Below are positions 43,395 through 52,217 of a stretch of DNA of 64,000 bases, piece after piece. The notes under the pieces were generated by a model. That model had not been told where the DNA came from. It did no database searches and was given only the letters and a program-made list of their open reading frames with translations. The stretch is from CAVQBP01 sp963710745 (GTDB lineage Bacteria; Bacteroidota; Ignavibacteria; Ignavibacteriales; Ignavibacteriaceae): the NCBI GenBank assembly GCA_963710745.1, contig CAVQBP010000002.1, positions 301,347 through 365,346 on the forward strand, given 5' to 3'. Positions within the stretch are counted from its first letter, which is position 1. Each line of letters opens with the position of its first letter. Made by a program: the position numbers and the translations under genes.

Positions 43395-43754
43395 CTCTTT
43401 TCCTTTTCTAACTTTTGTCCGGAAATTATTTCAAGCCGGTACATCATCTTGATTGGACTCCTTTAAGAATTTTTTTGAGACGTAAAATAATTGGTTAAAT
43501 ACACCGCCGCTCAACTGGAAGGGACATTATTCCGGCTGAAAATGACATAACTCTGCTGAATAAGACATTCTTACGGTTTAATAGGACATTTCCGGAATTT
43601 GGTGATATGGAACAACTTATTCCTGCTTTTAATTTATATATTCCCAACTCATTTTACTGATATAATAATTGAACGAAGTGAGCCTATTTCTATAAATAGT
43701 AAAAAAATATAGATACTTAATCTGTCCTGCTTGATTAAAAGAAAGAAAGGAGAA
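43395..43754. other. Divergent intergenic region with regulatory repeats
   Basis: No gene is seen. The region separates the T9SS-domain gene (reverse) from the cupin gene (forward) and contains the four-copy GACAT direct repeat, then AT-rich DNA (43600-43720) suitable for the cupin promoter. Confidence 0.5.
43523..43589. promoter_or_regulatory. Four GACAT direct repeats at 21/20/21-bp spacing
   Basis: GACAT begins at 43523, 43544, 43564 and 43585. On the reverse strand each unit reads ATGTC(C/T/A)(T/C)ATTMAGC-like, e.g. ATGTCTTATTCAGC and ATGTCATTTTCAGCC. Spacing near two helical turns is the layout bound by AraC-family dimers. An AraC-domain hybrid kinase is encoded nearby (44184-48278). 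Confidence 0.55.
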
Positions 43755-44171
43755 ATGAAAAAGGTTTTATACGGAATCTGGTTGGTACTACTAATATCCG
43801 GGAATATTTTTCCTCAAGATTCAAATAATGTTAAAACTAAAGTTTTAATCAAAACAAGTGCAAGCTGGGACGGTAGTGCTTTACCGGATTATCCAGGCAG
43901 TAAACCCGAAATAACCATTCTGGAAATTACAATCCCTCCCAATACAAAACTTCCGATGCACAAACATCCTGAAATAAATGCAGGAGTATTATTATCCGGA
44001 GAGTTAACTGTTAAGACAGAAAACGGAAAGGTGCTACATCTGAAAGCAGGGGATCCGATTGTTGAGACTGTTAATAAATGGCATTACGGTGAAAACAATG
44101 GGAATACACCGGCTAAAATTATCGTCTTTTATGCTGGTACTGTTGGAACGCCTATAACAATTACGAAATAA
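43755..44171 (+). CDS. Exported cupin-domain protein
   Basis: 138 residues from ATG 43755, which has an AGGAG site 5 bases upstream and gives a signal peptide (MKKVLYGIWLVLLISGNIFPQ). The frame is open to a TTG at 43731, but that start would add lysine-rich residues before the signal. The mature part is a single small cupin: PNTKLPMHKHPEINAGVLLSGELTV with the metal-binding His pair and Glu, then the second motif GDPIVETVNKWHYGENN. Ligand or reaction is unknown; it may bind a metal or small molecule in the periplasm. Confidence 0.8.
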   Translation: MKKVLYGIWLVLLISGNIFPQDSNNVKTKVLIKTSASWDGSALPDYPGSKPEITILEITIPPNTKLPMHKHPEINAGVLLSGELTVKTENGKVLHLKAGDPIVETVNKWHYGENNGNTPAKIIVFYAGTVGTPITITK

Positions 44172-44183
44172 TAAATATCTGGA

Positions 44184-47100
44184 TTATATTTTTTTTAATA
44201 TAACAGCAGAAGGGAGCTGATTAAATTCCTCTTTGAATGCTCTTGAGAAAGCAGTAAGATCCGTATAGCCTACACTGAATGCGATTTCGGTAACATTCCC
44301 GGCATCCTGTTCAAGGAGCTGTTTTGCACGCCTGAGCCTCATGATGCGAATACATTGATTCGGTGTACAATCGGTTAAAGCTTTCAGTTTTCTCAGAAGC
44401 TGTCTTTTGCTGATCCCAATTTGTTCAGCAAGAACATCAACCCCGAATTTCTCATCCCCCATATTTTTTTCAATTATTCCGCTCATCTTTTCCAAAAATT
44501 GTTGATCAATCGAAGAAGCAGAGATTTCTGATGGAGTTAAGACTGCTTTAGATCCGATGTTCTTTTTCATCTGCTCGCGTATCTCAATAAGATTTCTTGT
44601 CCGGATCATCAATTCTTTTGTACTAAAAGGTTTTATAAGAAATGCATCAACTCCTGTTTCAAGTCCTTCAAACTTATCATTTTCTTCTGCCTTTGCAGTA
44701 AGCATAATTACCGGTATATGACTGGTCACCAGGTTTTTACGAAGCTTTCTTGTTAATTCATATCCATCTATTACAGGCATCATAACATCTGTTATAATTA
44801 AATCAGGTATTTCATCAACTGCATGCTGCAGACCTTCTGCACCATTGGAAGCTTCTGCAATATTATAATCGTTCCCTAAAGTATCGCGGATATAAGAACG
44901 CATATCAGGATTGTCTTCTACAATTAAAATTATTTTTGATTTAACTCCTTGATCAGTTCTATTAACCTGATTCGTTAATTCTTCTAATTCTTTTTTATAT
45001 TCAAAAACATTATCATAATCATTATTCTCCTGACCCGGAACACCCTTTTCAGTTTCAATAATTTGATCAGGCTCCAGGTGGGATTTTCCAAGAGGGAGTA
45101 TAATAGTAAATGTTGTACCGGATCCTTCTTTACTTTCCACTGAAATACCACCGCCGTGTATTTGAACCAGTTCTTTAGTCAGCGCAAGTCCGATACCTGT
45201 ACCTTCATACTCACGTGTAGTTGAATTGTCTACCTGGAAGAAACGGTCAAAAATATGAGGGAGACGATCCATTGGAATACCTATGCCGGAATCGGCAACT
45301 TTAATTTTTACATCTCCAACATTTTCAGGTTCAGAAGACATCGAAGCAGTATTTTTGTCTGCCCGTATTTCTATCTCTATACTTACTCTTACTTCTCCTT
45401 CGTCCCGGGTAAACTTAACTGCATTCGATAAAAGGTTGTGCATAACTTTTTCAATTTTATCCTGCTCAAAATAAACGGGAATATTATTCACGGAGGTTTC
45501 AAATTTCAAATCAATTCTCTTTTTCAGAGCAAGTGATTCAAACGAACCGGTAATATATCTGATTATTGCAACTATGTCTTTTCTCGATGCTTTAAGCTTC
45601 ATTTCGCGGGCATCAAACTTGGAAAGATCCAGCAGCTGATTTATTAATTGCTGTAATTGTTTTGAATTCCTGAGAGCCATTTTAGCTCTTTCTATATTAT
45701 GTTCCTTCTTTAAATCCGGCAGGAGGTTTTCAATCTGTCCTACAATTAATGTCAATGGTGTACGGAATTCGTGTGATATATTGGCAAAGAAACGGGATCT
45801 TATTTTACTTAATTCATGGAGTTCAGTGTTTTTTTCTGCCAATTCGGCTGTTCTTTCAGCAACTAATTTTTCAAGCTCATTTGTTCTGTATGTCAGATGC
45901 TTTGTTTTCCGTTTATTATAAACATTTATTATTAAAATAAATAAGGATGTAAATATAACTACGTATATTATATATGCCCACCATGTTAAATAAAGAGGCG
46001 GTAAAATAATCATTGAAAAAGTATCTTCACTGCTGATATTGCCGTATATATTTTTAGCTTTAACCCTAAAAGTATAATTTCCGGGAGATAAGTTAGTATA
46101 AGTTCTGTTTGTTTCAGATAACCAGTTCGACCATCCTTTGTCAAATCCCTCCAGGAATACCATGTAGCTGTTTTTTTCGGCATGGTCATAGAAAGATGCA
46201 GCATAATTAAATTGGACAGAATTGACAGCGTAATTCAGTTCAACAGGTTTTTTACTTTTATTACTTTGTGAATAACCTCCGAAAGCAACTGAATCTCCAT
46301 TTATTACAATACTTCGTATATATACAGGGAATCCTGAATGTATGGATTCTGGTAAATTATCATCATAACGGAATAATCCCTCTTCGCCTCCAAACCAAGT
46401 TATACCGTTATCTTCCGCATAAATAGACCAGATACCGTTTGATGGAATCCCCAGAAAATCATTATTATCGATTCTATAGGTTCCATTTGCCTGCATCCTG
46501 AAAATATTCAAATAATAATTTATATCTTTGGAGACAATTGCCCACACATTACCTTTTTTATCTTCCGTTAAATAATTTATAATAAATGAATTGTCCGGCA
46601 GCAGTTTATTAAAAGTTGTATCACGGATAAATGAATATTTTGTACTATCAAATATGTAAAGGTTTTTGTTTGTGGTAAAGAAAACACCCCGAGAAGTTAA
46701 GAAGGGATAATTGTTAAAAGAAGGCAATCCTTGTTCTTTCCCAAAATTTTCAACTTTTGCAACTTTTCCATCAGGAGAAATATGGATTCGGGATATTCCT
46801 TTATTTTCGTTATTAAGCCAGATATCACCATTCCTGTCTTCGGCAATTAAAGCAGCATCTCCTTTCCATTTATTTATTTTAGGGCTTTCGATCCAATCAT
46901 TATCAGTTTTTCTTAATATCTTAATTCCCCCGTTAAAACAGCCGATATAATACTTGTCAGGATCAATCATAGAGCGACGGATACAAGAAACCCGATCCTT
47001 AAGCCTTTTTATTACTTCTGAATTGTCACCATCGATTTTTCTTATTGAACCTCTAATTGCGTAAAGATATTTACCGTTTTTAAATAGTTTCCAGAAATCT

Positions 47101-48278
47101 CCGCTGAGTCCGGCTACTAAAAAAAAACGGTTCTGCTGTTTATCCAGGTAATAAACACCTTCAGAAGTAGCAACATACAGTATATTTCTGTGCCTGACAG
47201 GAGGAGAATTAAAGGCGACTACCCCATCCAGACCTTTTTGTTGGTCAAAAACCGAAAACGAAGGATAAATATTCATTAAATGATCAATACCCTGCAATGA
47301 TGCCATCCAGATCCCTCCTTTATGATCAGGAGCTATTGAATATACTATATTATTCCGCAGACCGGAACTTTTAGTTAAATACTGGATTAATTCTCCTTTG
47401 TAATTAAATATTATCACACCTCCTTTTTCCAGTCCGGCTGCAAATGTAGTATCATTCAAAATTGAAGTGCATCGGATTCCAAATTGTTTTACGAATTCAT
47501 TCGTTTTCCCCTCAAGCGGTTTCAATGTCCGCCAATCATAAAGGAACAAACCTTCACCATCTATTCCAACTAAAACAGAACTTCCCTTTACTATTGCTTC
47601 GGGAACAGGAAACATTGCTTTAACCGGTTTATCTAGAAATATTTTACCTCCGGATCTTAACACCAGAGAATCGTCTTTTAATACCATTAAGCTTTTATGC
47701 TTCTCTAAAACATAAAGGCTGTCATGAACCAGGAAGAAGCCGGTAAATTCTGTTTCAGGCTTCCAGAAATTTATATTATTATTTTTCCACCTGAAAAGAT
47801 ATTCCCTGCTGCAGAAGTACACTCCATTACGTGTAGGATAAATGGATCGAATCCCGGAGAAATTAATTTCTTTGTCTTTTAAATATTTAAGAAGTGACGA
47901 ATATTCCAATACACACTTTTTATCAGGCGTCAAGTATCCGAAATCTTTTGATCTTCCTATATAAATTCTTCCATTTTTATCCATTGCTAACGTCCAGATC
48001 AATTGCTGATCTCCAAGCCTGAACTGCCGCCAGTTAACCCCGTCGTACTCAAGTACAGCATCCAAATTGTTACCCGCATAAATTATTCCCCTGTTATCAC
48101 ATAATATTGAGAAATTTTGGGGTGAAGATTTATAATCTTTAGGGCTATAGTGCTGAATAAATACTTTCCCTATTTCTCCATTCTCGGCTGAAGAAGATAA
48201 CTGTGGGTAGACAGACTTGATGAAAATTATGCATGATGCAAGTAATGTAATTCTTAAGCTATTTCCTGTAAATTTCAT
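44184..48278 (-). CDS. Hybrid two-component system protein (propeller sensor, kinase, receiver, AraC)
   Basis: 1364 residues: signal peptide (1-26), two-propeller periplasmic sensor of Reg_prop repeats (about 40-670), Y_Y_Y domain (about 690-755, LSPGNYTFRVKAKN), membrane helix (about 765-788), HisKA with phospho-His near 836 (NISHEFRTPL), HATPase_c, receiver (about 1118-1235, acceptor Asp in LIITDVMMP) and C-terminal AraC helix-turn-helix (ISKRQLLRKLKALTDCTPNQ). This is the classical hybrid two-component system of Bacteroidota, which senses a ligand and binds DNA in one polypeptide. The GACAT repeats at 43523 are a candidate target. Its 3' end is 12 bp from the cupin gene's. Confidence 0.93.
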   Translation of the reverse strand: MKFTGNSLRITLLASCIIFIKSVYPQLSSSAENGEIGKVFIQHYSPKDYKSSPQNFSILCDNRGIIYAGNNLDAVLEYDGVNWRQFRLGDQQLIWTLAMDKNGRIYIGRSKDFGYLTPDKKCVLEYSSLLKYLKDKEINFSGIRSIYPTRNGVYFCSREYLFRWKNNNINFWKPETEFTGFFLVHDSLYVLEKHKSLMVLKDDSLVLRSGGKIFLDKPVKAMFPVPEAIVKGSSVLVGIDGEGLFLYDWRTLKPLEGKTNEFVKQFGIRCTSILNDTTFAAGLEKGGVIIFNYKGELIQYLTKSSGLRNNIVYSIAPDHKGGIWMASLQGIDHLMNIYPSFSVFDQQKGLDGVVAFNSPPVRHRNILYVATSEGVYYLDKQQNRFFLVAGLSGDFWKLFKNGKYLYAIRGSIRKIDGDNSEVIKRLKDRVSCIRRSMIDPDKYYIGCFNGGIKILRKTDNDWIESPKINKWKGDAALIAEDRNGDIWLNNENKGISRIHISPDGKVAKVENFGKEQGLPSFNNYPFLTSRGVFFTTNKNLYIFDSTKYSFIRDTTFNKLLPDNSFIINYLTEDKKGNVWAIVSKDINYYLNIFRMQANGTYRIDNNDFLGIPSNGIWSIYAEDNGITWFGGEEGLFRYDDNLPESIHSGFPVYIRSIVINGDSVAFGGYSQSNKSKKPVELNYAVNSVQFNYAASFYDHAEKNSYMVFLEGFDKGWSNWLSETNRTYTNLSPGNYTFRVKAKNIYGNISSEDTFSMIILPPLYLTWWAYIIYVVIFTSLFILIINVYNKRKTKHLTYRTNELEKLVAERTAELAEKNTELHELSKIRSRFFANISHEFRTPLTLIVGQIENLLPDLKKEHNIERAKMALRNSKQLQQLINQLLDLSKFDAREMKLKASRKDIVAIIRYITGSFESLALKKRIDLKFETSVNNIPVYFEQDKIEKVMHNLLSNAVKFTRDEGEVRVSIEIEIRADKNTASMSSEPENVGDVKIKVADSGIGIPMDRLPHIFDRFFQVDNSTTREYEGTGIGLALTKELVQIHGGGISVESKEGSGTTFTIILPLGKSHLEPDQIIETEKGVPGQENNDYDNVFEYKKELEELTNQVNRTDQGVKSKIILIVEDNPDMRSYIRDTLGNDYNIAEASNGAEGLQHAVDEIPDLIITDVMMPVIDGYELTRKLRKNLVTSHIPVIMLTAKAEENDKFEGLETGVDAFLIKPFSTKELMIRTRNLIEIREQMKKNIGSKAVLTPSEISASSIDQQFLEKMSGIIEKNMGDEKFGVDVLAEQIGISKRQLLRKLKALTDCTPNQCIRIMRLRRAKQLLEQDAGNVTEIAFSVGYTDLTAFSRAFKEEFNQLPSAVILKKI

Positions 48279-48600
48279 AAAAAGAAATTTTTGTTGTACA
48301 CTAGAAACTATGGAAGGGATGCTGGATATTGATTAGACCGGAAGAAAAATAAGATTTGGGAATCAATTAATTTGTGCGTCAGACCTCATCATAAAGAAAA
48401 AAATGTAAAACGTAATTATTTTTAATATTTATGCAGTATTATTAATAAAAAATTTATTTTGTATTCTCCATCGTATGAATTTTTCTCTGACAAATAAAAT
48501 AATTTAGTACTGTTATATAGAGTCCTTAAGTGCCGGGTTACTTTACCCGGTTGATCATCTGATTATTACCCTGAATAAATGTTTAATATGAGAAATTGTA
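48279..48600. other. Intergenic region between hybrid kinase and GNAT gene
   Basis: No gene is seen. It is the divergent promoter region for the hybrid kinase and the GNAT gene. The main structure is a hairpin CCGGGT-ACCCGG (48533-48550) about 50 bp before the GNAT start; the rest is AT-rich. Confidence 0.5.
48533..48550. promoter_or_regulatory. Hairpin CCGGGT/ACCCGG upstream of the GNAT gene
   Basis: A perfect 6-bp GC stem with a 6-base loop. No T-run follows, so an operator or leader hairpin is more likely than a terminator. Confidence 0.4.
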
Positions 48601-49464
48601 ATGATAAATTTAAATGAACTTCAATTTCAGAAACTGGATCTGAAAGGAGTAAAAACTTTAGTAAACCGTGCAAAAGCGGAAGGCTGGAATCCGGGTCCAT
48701 ATGATGCTGAAGTTTTTTATGCCACAGATCCGGACGGCTTTTACGGATATTTTCATGATGGAACTATGATAGCAGGCGGATCTATAGTTTCTTATAATAA
48801 AAAATTCGGATTTATGGGATTCTTTATCGTAAAACCTGAATACAGATCAATGGGAATTGGCAGAAAATTATGGTACCAAAGACGGGATACTCTTCTTACC
48901 AGGATAAATGAAGATGCTCCGATCGGAATGGATGGGGTTATAGCAATGCAGCCGTTCTATAAACAAGGAGGCTTTGAAATTTTATTCAGGGATGAACGTT
49001 ATGAGAAAACAGGGATGAAGTTTAATATTAATGAAAATATTTCGCCAATATCTGATGAGGATAGAGATACAATTTTAGAATATGATAAACAATGTTTTGG
49101 TTTTTACCGTCCGCAGTTTCTTAAACCATGGCTGAAATTACCAGGGAATAAAACATTTAAGTATACCGAAGATGACAAACTTAAAGGATTTGCAATTGTA
49201 AGGAAGGCTGATAAAGGATATAAAGTATGTCCCTTATTTGCAGATAATGAAATGATTGCAGAAGAATTATATAAAGCCTGCTTAAATTCAGTTCAGGGGG
49301 AGTCATTATTTCTTGATATACCAGTGGTAAATAAGGGAGCTGTAAACTTAATAAAAAGATATAACGGTACTTATGTATTTGAATGTGCAAGGATGTATTA
49401 CGGTACTCCTCCTGATATTGATATTAATAAATTATTCGGGATTACTACGTTTGAGCTGGGGTAA
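48601..49464 (+). CDS. Tandem-domain GNAT N-acetyltransferase
   Basis: 287 residues. The first GNAT domain (about 10-130) has the acetyl-CoA-binding motif VKPEYRSMGIGRKLW (R/Q-x-x-G-x-G/A). The second half resembles the YitH-type Acetyltransf_18 domain (YDKQCFGFYRPQFLKPWL, then FAIVRKADKGYKVCPLFAD). Such enzymes acetylate small amines or amino acids; the substrate is unknown. It is a single gene converging on the DsbA-like gene. Confidence 0.8.
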   Translation: MINLNELQFQKLDLKGVKTLVNRAKAEGWNPGPYDAEVFYATDPDGFYGYFHDGTMIAGGSIVSYNKKFGFMGFFIVKPEYRSMGIGRKLWYQRRDTLLTRINEDAPIGMDGVIAMQPFYKQGGFEILFRDERYEKTGMKFNINENISPISDEDRDTILEYDKQCFGFYRPQFLKPWLKLPGNKTFKYTEDDKLKGFAIVRKADKGYKVCPLFADNEMIAEELYKACLNSVQGESLFLDIPVVNKGAVNLIKRYNGTYVFECARMYYGTPPDIDINKLFGITTFELG

Positions 49465-49472
49465 GTTTAAAG

Positions 49473-49494
49473 ATGACATCCTTCAGGCTGTCAT
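49473..49494. terminator. Shared hairpin between convergent GNAT and DsbA-like genes
   Basis: ATGACA-T-CC/GG-C-TGTCAT forms a stem with one mismatch and a 3-base loop in the 26-bp gap, and its right arm includes the stop codon of the reverse gene. It may terminate both transcripts. Confidence 0.5.
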
Positions 49495-50327
49495 CCCGAT
49501 ATCTGGAATGATGTTGTCTTTTTACAAAGTTCCAGTTCCTGTTTAATGACAGCTTTAATAAAATCCGGCCTATTCCAATACTTTACATGCCTGCCGTTTA
49601 TAAACAGATCAGGAGTACTAAGAATTTTAACTGCATTTCCAGCTTCGATATCACTTTTTACGCGGCGGATTACTTCAGGAGAATCCATGCATGTACTAAA
49701 CTTCTCCCTGTTCCATCCATATTTTTCTGCAAGATCAAGTAAAAAATTGCGGTTGAGATATTTCTGATTTTTAAATAATTCATCATGATAGTTCCAGAAG
49801 TCGCCTTTTTTCTGAGCACATACTCCTGCACATGCAGCTATCCCCGCATATTTATGGATCTGGCGTTTCATATAAGTATTGATTGTACTGTCAAGAGGAT
49901 AATTCATAAAATAAAGCTTGACATTATTTTCTATTTCCGGCCAGATGGACTGCAGGCTGTCTGTCAATGCTTTACATGACGGACACTCAAAATCGGCAAA
50001 TTCAACAATAGTTATATCTGCTTTAGGATTTCCTTTTACTGCGGCATTACTGTCAATGGGAATCTTTACCGGTACCTGTTTGAAGTGGTCTTTCAGAGCA
50101 TCCTTCAAAATAAATTTTTTATCATCGACGTTTAAGTTATCTTTATTTTTATTTGTTCCTGTATAACCTAAACCAAATATCCAGATTAGTGCAATACTGT
50201 AAAATACCGGTCCGGGAGTAAATCTTAATCCTGATAAAACGCGGAGGTGACTTTTTGAATTCATCTTCAGTAACCCGATTTTATTTTCAATCAGAAATTC
50301 TTTTGTAGCAAACTTAAATAATTCCAA
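49491..50327 (-). CDS. DsbA-family thioredoxin-like protein, VKOR-less paralogue
   Basis: 278 residues from TTG 50327; ATG 50264 (residue 22) is an alternative, and neither has a clear ribosome site. A membrane anchor (about 38-55, PVFYSIALIWIFGLGY) leads to a DsbA domain with C115-PS-C118 and the second pair CAGVC, as in the VKOR-DsbA fusion at 31101-32381. The two align from RFTPGP to the C-terminus (e.g. VEFADFECPxCK and KLYFMNYPLD), so this gene is the C-terminal half of that fusion without the VKOR domain. It needs an outside electron acceptor. It is likely periplasmic. Confidence 0.85.
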   Translation of the reverse strand: MELFKFATKEFLIENKIGLLKMNSKSHLRVLSGLRFTPGPVFYSIALIWIFGLGYTGTNKNKDNLNVDDKKFILKDALKDHFKQVPVKIPIDSNAAVKGNPKADITIVEFADFECPSCKALTDSLQSIWPEIENNVKLYFMNYPLDSTINTYMKRQIHKYAGIAACAGVCAQKKGDFWNYHDELFKNQKYLNRNFLLDLAEKYGWNREKFSTCMDSPEVIRRVKSDIEAGNAVKILSTPDLFINGRHVKYWNRPDFIKAVIKQELELCKKTTSFQISG

Positions 50328-50481
50328 TCAATACAGAAGTGATCAAAAAGGAATGGGAAATTATTTCCTGAGATCTGGTAAAACCGGGAGGGTTAAATCT
50401 TATGATATAAACGAATTATACAATTTAAATGGGTAAGTAATTATTAGAAATTCCCAAAATTTCAATTAACAGATAAGAATC

Positions 50482-51651
50482 TTACTGTTTCACATATTTT
50501 AACGCCAGGCAGGTGATATCGTCCGATTGTTCAACTCCCTGAGAAAATGATTGAACATCCTCAAAAACCTGCTCAACAAGATCATTCACATCCAGAGAAT
50601 ATTTTCCCTCAAGGACTTTTTCGAGCCTGGAATCCTGGTATTCCTCATCATCTTTATTAAAAGCCTCCGTAACGCCGTCAGTATAAAAAACAAGGCTCTC
50701 ACCCGACTTAATCATTACCACATTTGATTCGTACGGTACATCTTTCATTGCACCTACCATAAGCCCGCCTATGTTGTCCAGCTGTTTTACTTTTCCATCA
50801 GAGGAAATTATGTAAGGAGGATTATGTCCGCCGTTAGAATATTCAAATGCACCGCTTCTCGTATCGAGAATACCTAGAAAAACAGTAACGAACATATTTG
50901 AAGGGCTTTCATCTACAATAATATTATTAACTTCAGACAAAATACTATCTGCAGGCATTCCCTTAAATGCCGTTGCCTTTAATAGTGTTTTACTAACGGC
51001 CATCAGCAAAGCAGCAGCTATACCCTTTCCTGAAACATCGCCGATTACAATACCTAACCTGTACTTATCTATAAGGAAGAAATCATATAAATCTCCCCCG
51101 ACTTCCTTTGCTGTCAGCATTTTTGCAAAAATATCGAACTCCTTTCTTTCAGGGAAAGCCGGAAATGTTTTTCGCAGAATTGATGTCTGGATTATGTTGG
51201 CAATATCAAGTTCCTGCTGAAGAGCAATTAATTTATCTCTTGAAGAAAGAACGGTTTTGTAATGTTCAATTTCTTTTATAGATTTTTCTATGGTTATTTC
51301 AAGATCGGATAAGTTAATAGGTTTTGTTATAAAGTCATAAGCACCCCGGTTCATTGCCGTCCTGATATTTTCCATATCGCCGTAAGCAGAAACAATTATT
51401 GATCTTAGCAGCCTGTTATTAAGTTCATTTATTTTTGTGAGGAGAGTAAGTCCATCCATTACCGGCATATTTATATCTGTAAGGATCAAATCCAGTTGTC
51501 CGTCATTATTAATTTTATCAAGAGCTTCAGCCCCATCTCTCGCAAAATGAAATTCATATTCCTTTGCATTTATTTTTTTCCGGAACTTCTGAAGAATCAG
51601 GTGTTCCAGATCCGGTTCATCGTCTACTACAAGAATTTTTGCCTGCTGCAT
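50482..51651 (-). CDS. Response regulator with PP2C (RsbU/SpoIIE-like) phosphatase output
   Basis: 389 residues: receiver domain (1-125, acceptor D59 in LILTDINMP), a coiled linker (about 125-160), then a PP2C-like phosphatase domain (VGGDLYDFFLIDKYRLGIVIGDVSGKGIAAALLMA, later FYTDGVTEAFN and SDDITCLALKY) with the metal-binding aspartates. Such proteins dephosphorylate anti-anti-sigma factors in partner-switching circuits; no anti-sigma or STAS gene is in the window. It lies 12 bp after the single-receiver gene and is probably cotranscribed with it. Confidence 0.88.
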   Translation of the reverse strand: MQQAKILVVDDEPDLEHLILQKFRKKINAKEYEFHFARDGAEALDKINNDGQLDLILTDINMPVMDGLTLLTKINELNNRLLRSIIVSAYGDMENIRTAMNRGAYDFITKPINLSDLEITIEKSIKEIEHYKTVLSSRDKLIALQQELDIANIIQTSILRKTFPAFPERKEFDIFAKMLTAKEVGGDLYDFFLIDKYRLGIVIGDVSGKGIAAALLMAVSKTLLKATAFKGMPADSILSEVNNIIVDESPSNMFVTVFLGILDTRSGAFEYSNGGHNPPYIISSDGKVKQLDNIGGLMVGAMKDVPYESNVVMIKSGESLVFYTDGVTEAFNKDDEEYQDSRLEKVLEGKYSLDVNDLVEQVFEDVQSFSQGVEQSDDITCLALKYVKQ

Positions 51652-51663
51652 AACCTTTCCTAA

Positions 51664-52041
51664 TTAAATTGCTGATAAATAGTCCAACTTTGATTTTAAA
51701 AGATCAAATTCGAGCGGTTTTGTGAAATAATCATCTGCCCCGTGTTTCTTTGCCAGGTTGAAATTACTTTCATCTCCATAAGCAGTAATCATTATAACTT
51801 TAGTTTCGGGATAGCGCAGTTTAATTTCTTTAAGCAATTCTATGCCGGTCATTTCAGGCATATTTATATCCGATAATATTAAATAATTTATAGGATTTTC
51901 GAGCGAATCGAGAAGATTTAGTGCAGAATGACCGTCGAATGCATAATGAATTTGTATTTCACCCGATTTAATTTCTTTCCTGAATTTCTGCTGGAATAAG
52001 AACTGAACATCTTTTTCATCATCTACGACTATCAACTTCAT
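51664..52041 (-). CDS. Single-domain response regulator
   Basis: A 125-residue CheY-like receiver alone. I start it at ATG 52041, which follows GGAGAAATTA, a good ribosome site; the open frame to 52092 is longer but lacks one. D58 (LILSDINMPEMTG) is the phospho-acceptor, and T/K residues of the active site (MITAYGD, YFTKPLE) are in place. With no output domain it may pass phosphate on or act by protein contact. It lies between the 52218 kinase and the receiver-phosphatase gene. Confidence 0.88.
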   Translation of the reverse strand: MKLIVVDDEKDVQFLFQQKFRKEIKSGEIQIHYAFDGHSALNLLDSLENPINYLILSDINMPEMTGIELLKEIKLRYPETKVIMITAYGDESNFNLAKKHGADDYFTKPLEFDLLKSKLDYLSAI

Positions 52042-52217
52042 TAATTTCTCCTTTTCGTTTTTTTCATTTAAGGGATTAATAACAGCCATCAATTTTCACG
52101 AATTTAACTAATTAAAATCCTGATTTTATTGTGAAAATTAGCGTTAATTTATAACTAAAAAAGGTTATTATGCATAAGCAGTTAATATGATTAATGAATA
52201 TACATAAAAATTTCTAT

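Noticed and set aside
43523..43589. CRISPR-like repeat
   Set aside because: Repeat cores are 5-7 bp with about 14-bp gaps, far too short, and no cas gene is present.
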